6,723 nt of DNA from an uncultured Paracoccaceae bacterium. GTDB taxonomy: Bacteria > Pseudomonadota > Alphaproteobacteria > Rhodobacterales > Rhodobacteraceae. Below, piece after piece: positions 1-5,222 of this stretch. The stretch is from positions 1-6,723 of the forward strand of contig CALHST010000389.1 in NCBI GenBank assembly GCA_938038825.1, read 5' to 3'. A model generated the notes under the pieces. The model saw only the letters and a list, made by a program, of their open reading frames with translations, searched no databases and was not told the DNA's origin. The translations under genes were made by a program, and so were the position numbers. The stretch's first letter is position 1. Each line of letters starts with the position of its first letter.

Positions 1-4
1 AAAC

Positions 5-487
5 ATGCCCTATCGTTGGACCACGTCGCCATCAGACCCCGTGCAAGAGCTTCACCTGTGGCCGCACGAATCCCTGCCAGCCCACGGCATGGCCGCGTTT
101 GTGCTGACAACCTTTACTCTGATCCTCATTCCGACTTTGCCCTTGTTGGGATCGCCCATTCTATGGGGACTGCTGCCGTTTCTGCTATTGGCCGTTTGGG
201 GCCTCTATTTCGCCCTGCAACGCAATCACCGGAACCAGCAGATCCTGGAAATCCTGACCCTGAACAGCGAAGACGCCCTCCTTAAACGCACCAACCCCAA
301 AGGTGATGTGCAGGAATGGGACTGCAATCGGTATTGGGCGCAAGTCACCAAATACGAAGATGATGGGCCCGTGCCCCATTACGTGACGCTCAAAGGTAAA
401 GGACGCGAAGTGGAGATTGGTGCATTCTTGTCCGAAGAAGAACGCATCACGCTTTACGATGATCTATCCCGCGCGCTGAAACGATAA
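5..487 (+). CDS. DUF2244 family small membrane protein
   Basis: The protein has 160 residues. It starts at an ATG only 4 bases into the window, so its ribosome site is mostly outside. The opening MPYRWT is the usual start of this family in Rhodobacteraceae, so I take it as full length. Two hydrophobic helices, about residues 29-47 and 51-70, form a membrane hairpin. They are followed by a soluble C-terminal part of about 90 residues with the conserved-looking block around DVQEWDCNRYW (101-111) and an acidic, helical end (FLSEEER, 141-147). The layout suggests an inner-membrane protein with both ends in the cytoplasm. DUF2244 has no established biochemical role that I can name. The next gene downstream runs in the opposite direction, so it gives no operon clue. 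Family assignment is from recognition of the sequence; function is unknown. Confidence 0.88.
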   Translation: MPYRWTTSPSDPVQELHLWPHESLPAHGMAAFVLTTFTLILIPTLPLLGSPILWGLLPFLLLAVWGLYFALQRNHRNQQILEILTLNSEDALLKRTNPKGDVQEWDCNRYWAQVTKYEDDGPVPHYVTLKGKGREVEIGAFLSEEERITLYDDLSRALKR

Positions 488-602
488 CACACTCTCTCGT
501 GCGGTGCATAAGCAGGCAGCGTTTTTGTGAAAGAACCGAAAAAATCTGGCGAAATACAAACAGCGATTCTGCCAACACAGCAACGCCAATCACACTGCTC
601 AA

Positions 603-628
603 TGCAAAACGCGCGCCAAACAGCGCGC
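603..628 (-). terminator. Candidate terminator of the yqeY transcript
   Basis: On the minus strand, 45 bases past the yqeY stop, GCGCGC (623-628) can pair with GCGCGC (611-616) around a 6-base loop. It is followed by GTTTTG, giving only four T residues. A six-pair pure GC stem is stable, but the T tract is short, so this is a weak intrinsic terminator at best. The same stem lies inside codons 2-8 of a small minus-strand open frame discussed in the findings. Confidence 0.3.
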
Positions 629-647
629 GCATCGTTAAGCCAGTAGG

Positions 648-663
648 GTGAGCTTCAGCTCAC
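648..663. repeat. Short perfect palindrome, GTGAGC-TTCA-GCTCAC
   Basis: A 6-base inverted repeat with a 4-base loop sits 10 bases past the yqeY stop. The left flank continues as GTAGG and the right flank as GCTTG, so the palindrome does not extend cleanly. It resembles the GTAGGGTG-type intergenic palindromes I associate with Roseobacter genomes, but only one copy is visible here. It could act in mRNA 3'-end stability or be a degraded dispersed repeat. Confidence 0.35.
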
Positions 664-673
664 GCTTGCCTTG

Positions 674-1138
674 TCATCCACATAGACGTGCTTTCACGAC
701 TGGACCCACCGTGGCGAAATCCATCTGTCCGGTGTAACGCGCCTTGAGAGCGCCCATGACTTTGCCCATATCGCGGATACTGTCTGCACCAATTTCCGAA
801 ATGGCTGTATCCACCGCTTTGGTGACCTCAGCTTCATTCAATTGACGTGGCAAAAATTCTTCAATCACCAGAATTTCCGACCGTTCCCGTTCTGCCAGAT
901 CCAGCCGACTGGCCTCTTCATAAGCCCGCGCACTTTCCCCGCGCTGCTTGACCATTTTCCCAAGAATCTGAAGAACTTCCCCGTCTTCCACACCCTCATC
1001 TCGCCCCTCAGCCCGCAGATCAATATCTTTGTCCTTGATCGCTGCATTGATCAGCCGCAATGTACTCAGCCGATCAACGGCCTTGTCCTTCATTGCTTGC
1101 TTGAGCGCATCGCCAACACGTGCACGCAAATCTGTCAT
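674..1138 (-). CDS. GatB/YqeY domain-containing protein
   Basis: The protein has 154 residues, close to the usual ~150 of stand-alone YqeY proteins. It is a helical protein related to the C-terminal tail domain of the GatB subunit of tRNA-dependent amidotransferase. Typical features are the N-terminal MTDLRARVGDALKQAMK, the STLRLINAAIKDK block (residues about 20-32), EEFLPRQL near residue 94, and the closing stretch DMGKVMGALKARY (about 128-140). A tRNA-linked role is suspected for the family but not proven. I chose the ATG at 1138 because conserved homology begins there and GGGGA lies 10 bases upstream (1149-1153). A longer frame back to 1222 would add 28 unrelated residues and run through the promoter. 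In many alphaproteobacteria yqeY sits near carA, dnaG and rpoD, which fits carA being next door here. Confidence 0.92.
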   Translation of the reverse strand: MTDLRARVGDALKQAMKDKAVDRLSTLRLINAAIKDKDIDLRAEGRDEGVEDGEVLQILGKMVKQRGESARAYEEASRLDLAERERSEILVIEEFLPRQLNEAEVTKAVDTAISEIGADSIRDMGKVMGALKARYTGQMDFATVGPVVKARLCG

Positions 1139-1188
1139 CGTTACGTCATCCCCAAACGCCTGTTGAGTGGTCAGGCTATAAGTGCCAG

Positions 1189-1217
1189 AACATACAGAAA
1201 TCCGTGGCTTGGGGCAA
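1189..1217 (-). promoter_or_regulatory. Candidate sigma-70 promoter of the yqeY gene
   Basis: On the minus strand TTGCCC (1212-1217) and TATGTT (1189-1194) are separated by 17 bases, matching a housekeeping promoter. Transcription would start near 1182, leaving a leader of about 44 bases that includes the GGGGA ribosome site. Seen by eye only. Confidence 0.45.
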
Positions 1218-1243
1218 CTCAACCACGCGCCCGTAAATATCTG

Positions 1244-1303
1244 AAAACAAAAGAAACTTCAAATTTTTATTCCCTTGACCCTGCGCGGCCCGGGAATTAG
1301 GTT
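1244..1303 (+). promoter_or_regulatory. carA promoter with AT-rich upstream element
   Basis: TTGACC (1275-1280) and TAGGTT (1298-1303) are spaced by 17 bases. The -35 is near perfect and the -10 keeps the three most important positions. Just upstream, 1244-1273 is strikingly A/T-rich in runs (AAAACAAAAG, AAATTTTTATT), as expected for an UP element contacted by the alpha subunit of RNA polymerase. Transcription would start near 1310, giving a leader of about 33 bases. I see no attenuator or leader peptide in it, so any pyrimidine or arginine control would have to act elsewhere. Confidence 0.55.
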
Positions 1304-1342
1304 CCGACAAATTTGCCGCCAACGCAAAAAGGTGTCTGCCCC

Positions 1343-2491
1343 ATGACCAAAGCCCGCCCTACCGCCTGTCTCGCTCTTGCTGATGGAACGCTGTTTTATG
1401 GCCACGGCTTCGGAGCCGCCGGTCAAACGACAGCCGAGCTGTGTTTTAACACGGCCATGACCGGCTATCAGGAAATTATGACGGATCCCTCTTATGCGGG
1501 TCAGATCGTGACCTTCACGTTCCCCCATATCGGCAATGTCGGCGTGAACCCGGAAGATGATGAAACAGGGGATCCAGTTGCCGCTGGCATGGTGGTCAAA
1601 TGGATGCCAACCGAACCTTCAAGCTGGCGCGCAGCGCAACCTTTGTCAGATTGGCTTGCAGCCCGCGGGCGTATCGCCATTGGCGGCGTCGACACGCGTC
1701 GACTGACGCGCGCAATACGCCAAGCCGGCGCGCCGCATGTGGCGCTTGCTCATGACCCGGACGGTAATTTCGACACCAAAGCCCTTGTTGCCGCTGCTCA
1801 GGGGTTTGCAGGCCTTGAAGGCATGGATCTGGCCAAGGATGTGACCTGCGCGCAGTCCTATCGCTGGGATGAAACCCGTTGGGCGTGGCCTGATGGCTTT
1901 GGCACCCAAACTGACGCAAAATACAAAGTGGTGGCCATCGATTTTGGCGCAAAACGCAACATCTTGCGCTGCTTGGCGACTGCGGGATGTGACGTCACTG
2001 TCCTGCCCGCAACAGCCACCCATGAAGAGGTTCTGGCCCATCAACCTGATGGCGTGTTTTTGTCCAACGGCCCCGGTGATCCCGCCGCAACGGGAAATTA
2101 TGCTGTGCCCATGATCAAAGGCGTTTTGGAGCAGGATTTGCCTGTCTTTGGCATTTGTCTTGGTCACCAGATGCTGGCATTGGCCCTTGGAGCGAAGACG
2201 ATCAAAATGAACCACGGCCACCACGGCGCCAACCACCCGGTCAAGGATCTGGAAACTGGCAAGGTTGAAATCACCTCGATGAATCACGGGTTTGCCGTTG
2301 ACGCCCAAACCCTGCCTGACGGGGTCGTGGAAACGCACAGTTCTTTGTTTGACGGGTCCAATTGCGGTATCCGCATGTCGGACCGTCCTGTGTTCTCGGT
2401 CCAATATCACCCCGAAGCCAGCCCCGGTCCGCAAGACAGCTATTACTTGTTTCAGCGCTTTGCCGATGCCATGGCCGCGCGCGCAGCCTAA
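1343..2491 (+). CDS. carA: Carbamoyl-phosphate synthase, small (glutaminase) subunit
   Basis: The protein has 382 residues, the usual CarA length. It hydrolyses glutamine and passes ammonia to CarB, which makes carbamoyl phosphate for arginine and pyrimidine synthesis in the cytoplasm. The N-terminal CarA domain (about 1-150) shows the family blocks CFNTAMTGYQEIMTDPSY and FTFPHIGNVGVN. The C-terminal class I glutamine amidotransferase domain (about 190-378) has LSNGPGDP, the nucleophile elbow FGICLGHQ with Cys272, and YHPEASPGP with His356 and Glu358. These complete the Cys-His-Glu triad at positions matching E. coli CarA (269, 353, 355). I chose the ATG at 1343; it has AAGG at 1329-1332, ten bases upstream. 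A TTG at 1313 would add ten non-conserved residues. carB is not in the window, and the next gene has its own regulatory region, so carA is probably transcribed alone or reads through weakly. Confidence 0.98.
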   Translation: MTKARPTACLALADGTLFYGHGFGAAGQTTAELCFNTAMTGYQEIMTDPSYAGQIVTFTFPHIGNVGVNPEDDETGDPVAAGMVVKWMPTEPSSWRAAQPLSDWLAARGRIAIGGVDTRRLTRAIRQAGAPHVALAHDPDGNFDTKALVAAAQGFAGLEGMDLAKDVTCAQSYRWDETRWAWPDGFGTQTDAKYKVVAIDFGAKRNILRCLATAGCDVTVLPATATHEEVLAHQPDGVFLSNGPGDPAATGNYAVPMIKGVLEQDLPVFGICLGHQMLALALGAKTIKMNHGHHGANHPVKDLETGKVEITSMNHGFAVDAQTLPDGVVETHSSLFDGSNCGIRMSDRPVFSVQYHPEASPGPQDSYYLFQRFADAMAARAA

Positions 2492-2526
2492 CCGGGTTCA
2501 ACTCGCTAAAACTGGTGACCTCAAGA

Positions 2527-2531
2527 GAGTC
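2527..2531. promoter_or_regulatory. GANTC (CcrM methylation) site next to the CtrA box
   Basis: GAGTC lies two bases before the first TTAA half-site. A second GAGTC lies at 2601-2605, overlapping the first codons of the glycosyltransferase. In Alphaproteobacteria GANTC is methylated by CcrM and read by GcrA at some cell-cycle promoters. GANTC seems sparse in this window (roughly ten seen by eye, against about 26 expected from random sequence), so a pair 70 bases apart flanking one promoter stands out mildly. A methylation role here is inference. Confidence 0.4.
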
Positions 2532-2533
2532 TT

Positions 2534-2554
2534 TTAACTCCTGATTAACCTTAA
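2534..2554 (+). promoter_or_regulatory. CtrA binding box with an extra half-site
   Basis: TTAACTCCTGATTAACC (2534-2550) fits the CtrA consensus TTAA-N7-TTAAC exactly, including the trailing C. A third TTAA follows at 2551-2554. The box lies 51 bases before the start codon of the glycosyltransferase and 42 bases after the carA stop. CtrA is the response regulator that times motility, surface and signalling genes in Alphaproteobacteria, Roseobacters included. The -10 of the promoter cannot be fixed: TATTGA at 2560-2565 is possible but not at standard spacing from either half-site, so activation and repression are both open. Confidence 0.6.
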
Positions 2555-2567
2555 AAAAGTATTGAAA

Positions 2568-2598
2568 TTCTGCGGAACACATCCGCGGAGTGTCACCT
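2568..2598 (+). promoter_or_regulatory. Leader hairpin able to mask the Shine-Dalgarno
   Basis: The ribosome site GGAG (2587-2590) stands 8 bases before the GTG at 2599. Bases 2568-2576 (TTCTGCGGA) can pair with 2582-2590 (TCCGCGGAG) around loop ACACA. This makes nine pairs: five Watson-Crick pairs in a row next to the loop, then a G-U, two more Watson-Crick pairs and a closing G-U. The distal part of the stem is formed by the whole GGAG motif, so the folded leader would hide it. If transcription starts downstream of about 2568 only the inner stem could form. Confidence 0.45.
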
Positions 2599-4467
2599 GT
2601 GAGTCTACCAATCCCTCTTGCGTTTCAGCGCGTATCAACCCCAACGCGGGACCGGCGTCAGATTGGGCAAATCCTGTTGGATTTGGGCAGGCTGTCGGAC
2701 ACTGATCTTCAATCAGGATTGTCGATACAGCGGCGCGGTGACATGCGCTTGGGTGACGTGTTGATCAGCGAAGGGTTTATCCAACGCGGCGACCTTTACG
2801 AGGCCTTAGCCGAGCAGCATGGGTTGATCTATGCCGATCTCAAGAAAATGCCCGTCGACGACGAACTTGCATGGACGTTAGGGGCCGAAACCTGTTTGAA
2901 AAACGGTGTCGTACCGTGGCGGCGCATGGGCGATGTGATGTTTGTGGCCACGGATCGCCCTGACACGTTTGAAGATGTCTCACAAACCGCCCTACCCATC
3001 GGCATGACCGCCAAGCCCGTCTTAAGCGACTACAACGATATCCGGGAAGAACAAGATCGGTTTTATGGCCCCTCATTGGCATTGCAGGCCGAAACGCTAG
3101 TGCCCGCGGCTCTGTCTTCGCGCGATTTTGGATCGGGCGCACAAGGGCGCATTGTCATCGCGGCTACGCTTTTGGCGGTGTTCGGATTGGGCTTTGCGCT
3201 TGCTCCAGCGCTTGTGTGGTCTGTTCTTGCATGGATCGCCATTGTCGGGCTGATCCTGTCCGTTGGTTTGAAAATTGCAGCGACCTTGGCACAATTGCGG
3301 TATGAACGGGCCCAAGACAAACAGGACGGCTTGGGCAATATCACCCCACTTCGCCGCCCGAAAGTGTCTGTTATTGTTCCGTTATTTCGCGAACACAACG
3401 TTGCCTCTGCCCTTGTGCGGCGGTTGTCAAAACTTACCTACCCCAAAGCTTTGCTGGACGTTCTTTTGGTGCTGGAATCCGATGATGAGGTGACCGCAAA
3501 GGCCCTGTCCAACACTGTGCTTCCCCCGTGGATGCGGATCGTGACAGTGCCGCAGGGATCTGGCTTGCGCACCAAACCCCGCGCGCTGAATTACGCCTTG
3601 TCCTATTGCCAAGGCAGTATCGTCGGGATTTGGGACGCAGAAGATGCCCCTGACAAACGCCAAATTGAAACCGTTGTACGGGCCTTTAACGAAGCGGGTC
3701 CAGACGTGGCCTGCCTGCAAGGTCAATTGGATTACTATAACGCCCGCACCAATTGGATTTCCCGTTGTTTTACAATCGAATACGCCGCGTGGTGGCGATT
3801 GGTCATGCCCGGATTAAGCCGACTGGGATTTGTCATCCCGCTTGGGGGCACAACGCTGTTTTTCAAACGATCTCTGCTGGATGAACTGGGCGCATGGGAT
3901 GCGCATAATGTGACCGAAGATGCCGATCTTGGATTGCGTCTTGCCCGTGCCGGATACCGCACTGAAATGATCCAAACCACCACCATGGAAGAAGCCACCG
4001 CAGCCATTTGGCCTTGGATCCGCCAACGGTCTCGCTGGTTAAAAGGGTTTGCGATCACATGGGCAGTTCACATGCGTCACCCAACCCAATTGTGGCGCGA
4101 TCTAGGGGCCTATAAGTTCTTGGGGTTGCAGTTGTTTTTCCTGTCCAGCTTATGTCCCTTTTTGCTCGCACCGGTATTCTGGTCCTTTTGGCTGATCACC
4201 TTTGGTGTGTCACAACCCTTTGGCGCCGGGGCTGTTGCGACAGCCGTGGTCGTCTTGTTTGTGCTCGCGGAAGTCGCCAATACAGCCATACATTTAACCG
4301 CTGTTCGGGGTAAAAATCACCGGCACCTGATGCTGTGGACGCCAGTGATGACCTTGTATTTCATGATGGGATGCGCTGCGATCTACAAAGCCCTGTTTGA
4401 GATGATTGTACGCCCCTATTTCTGGGACAAAACCCAACATGGATTAGGCGACGCCTCCAAACATTAG
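2599..4467 (+). CDS. MshEN (c-di-GMP-type) domain fused to membrane GT2 glycosyltransferase
   Basis: The protein has 622 residues, probably an inner-membrane polysaccharide synthase. Residues 21-44 and 50-73 are two 24-residue MshEN repeats joined by a 5-residue spacer, the layout known for c-di-GMP-binding MshEN domains. The second begins RLGDVLISEG; the first begins QIG rather than RLG. Residues 74-157 complete the GspE-N fold, ending in RFYG. Two membrane helices follow (about 185-205 and 207-229). The cytoplasmic GT-A domain opens with KVSVIVPLFRE (255-265) and carries ESDD (293-296), DAED (346-349), TED (439-441) and QRSRW (476-480), the signature of processive family 2 enzymes. Three or four helices follow (about 507-536, 543-569, 578-603). 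I prefer the GTG at 2599 because GGAG is 8 bases upstream; a GTG at 2590 would overlap that site. E. coli NfrB also joins GT2 and MshEN, but with MshEN at the C-terminus. Sugar donor and product are unknown. Confidence 0.9.
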   Translation: MSLPIPLAFQRVSTPTRDRRQIGQILLDLGRLSDTDLQSGLSIQRRGDMRLGDVLISEGFIQRGDLYEALAEQHGLIYADLKKMPVDDELAWTLGAETCLKNGVVPWRRMGDVMFVATDRPDTFEDVSQTALPIGMTAKPVLSDYNDIREEQDRFYGPSLALQAETLVPAALSSRDFGSGAQGRIVIAATLLAVFGLGFALAPALVWSVLAWIAIVGLILSVGLKIAATLAQLRYERAQDKQDGLGNITPLRRPKVSVIVPLFREHNVASALVRRLSKLTYPKALLDVLLVLESDDEVTAKALSNTVLPPWMRIVTVPQGSGLRTKPRALNYALSYCQGSIVGIWDAEDAPDKRQIETVVRAFNEAGPDVACLQGQLDYYNARTNWISRCFTIEYAAWWRLVMPGLSRLGFVIPLGGTTLFFKRSLLDELGAWDAHNVTEDADLGLRLARAGYRTEMIQTTTMEEATAAIWPWIRQRSRWLKGFAITWAVHMRHPTQLWRDLGAYKFLGLQLFFLSSLCPFLLAPVFWSFWLITFGVSQPFGAGAVATAVVVLFVLAEVANTAIHLTAVRGKNHRHLMLWTPVMTLYFMMGCAAIYKALFEMIVRPYFWDKTQHGLGDASKH

Positions 4468-5117
4468 CTTTCGGCGCGCCGCATTTCAGCGTCTTGCTTC
4501 AGACGTGTCATAAACGCCACCGAGATATGCTCGCGCAGCGCCTCTCCAGCCCCGTCTTCGTCACCGGCTTCGATTGCACGGACAATACGGTCATGCTCTG
4601 CCATCGCGATCTTGCTGCGCCCTTGGGCCGCCAACGATGTCGTGGCCATCAACGCCATTGTGCGATGGACAAGATCCAGCTGACGCACCAGAAACCGATT
4701 GTGGGATGCCAGATGAATTTGCTTGTGAAATCTGCGGTTTGCGCGGGATAGTTCAGCCGGGTCATCCAACAGTTCATGATCTGCCGTGACCATGTCCCGC
4801 AGCAATTGCACTTCTTCCGGTGTCGCGTGTTTTGCCGCAAGGGATGCCGCCAAGCCTTCTAACTCGCGGCGCACGATATACAATTCCGACATTTGATTAT
4901 GGCTAAGGGACGCGACGATCAAGCTGCGCCCGTCTCGTGTTAACAAGGACTGCGTTTCCAAACGCTGCAGTGCCTCACGGATCGGCGTGCGCGACACACC
5001 AAAGCGCTCCGCCAGCTCACTTTCCACCAAACGGTTCCCCGGCCTATAGACCCCCTCATCAATCGCTGCCAAAATCAGCGAATAGGCATCCGTGGGCACA
5101 GGTTTCAAATCGTTCAT
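4464..5117 (-). CDS. GntR-family transcriptional regulator, FadR/FCD type
   Basis: The protein has 217 residues, a usual length for FCD-type GntR regulators. Residues about 6-66 form the winged helix-turn-helix, with the recognition-helix stretch VSRTPIREALQRLE at 41-54 and the wing near 60-70. Residues about 75-210 are the all-helical FCD ligand domain. Its metal-site histidines appear at 131 (RRFH), 175 (EHDRI) and 197 (REHI); the aspartate often seen four residues before the first histidine is Asn127 here. Such regulators sense small carboxylates or similar metabolites, but the ligand cannot be read from the sequence. The ATG at 5117 has GGAAGGA at 5127-5133, its end 9 bases upstream. The gene is divergent from the HAD phosphatase gene, an arrangement that often means joint control, and its stop overlaps the glycosyltransferase stop by 4 bases. 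Confidence 0.93.
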   Translation of the reverse strand: MNDLKPVPTDAYSLILAAIDEGVYRPGNRLVESELAERFGVSRTPIREALQRLETQSLLTRDGRSLIVASLSHNQMSELYIVRRELEGLAASLAAKHATPEEVQLLRDMVTADHELLDDPAELSRANRRFHKQIHLASHNRFLVRQLDLVHRTMALMATTSLAAQGRSKIAMAEHDRIVRAIEAGDEDGAGEALREHISVAFMTRLKQDAEMRRAES

Positions 5118-5145
5118 CGCGCAGGATCCTTCCGAGGCGTGTATC

Positions 5146-5180
5146 GCGCCAAACTACGGCGCACATACAGAAAAGCGCAA
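5146..5180 (-). promoter_or_regulatory. Candidate gntR promoter with overlapping inverted repeat
   Basis: On the minus strand TTGCGC (5175-5180) and TAGTTT (5151-5156) are 18 bases apart, an acceptable sigma-70 promoter for the regulator gene. An inverted repeat, GCGCC (5146-5150) and GGCGC (5158-5162) with a 7-base spacer, brackets exactly this -10. A repressor dimer there would block the promoter, as expected for GntR autoregulation. It does not look like the classic FadR-type TGGT-N-ACCA operator, so this is a candidate only. Confidence 0.3.
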
Positions 5181-5222
5181 CCCATCTTGCTGACGCAGTC
5201 TGTGCGGCGTATCGAAGGCCCC

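Noticed and set aside
521..527. T-run after the DUF2244 gene as an intrinsic terminator
   Set aside because: Five T residues follow GCAGGCAGCG, but I find no stable stem directly before them, only a three-pair TGC/GCA fold.
1139..1222. Longer yqeY start at 1222 adding 28 residues
   Set aside because: The added residues do not belong to the family, the best minus-strand promoter lies inside them, and the ATG at 1138 has its own ribosome site.
842..1300. 152-codon plus-strand frame opposite yqeY and through the divergent promoters
   Set aside because: It is the mirror of a recognisable YqeY protein and runs through both promoters. Its product is unlike any family I know.
1313..1342. TTG start for carA ten codons upstream
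   Set aside because: The extra residues are not family-like, and the predicted transcription start near 1310 would leave almost no leader. The ATG at 1343 fits the E. coli active-site numbering.
1646..2434. 262-codon open frame on the minus strand opposite carA
   Set aside because: carA is certain here with an intact catalytic triad. The antisense translation is Arg/His-rich without any family resemblance, a normal mirror effect in moderately GC-rich coding DNA.
5187..5215. TTGCTG-N17-TATCGA as the HAD promoter
   Set aside because: Spacing is ideal, but transcription would begin at about the ATG and the -10 would overlap the GAAGG ribosome site, so the two readings conflict. No better promoter is evident to me.
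5139..5222. ATG at 5139 as the HAD start
   Set aside because: It would add 28 basic residues before the conserved beginning and run through the gntR promoter region.
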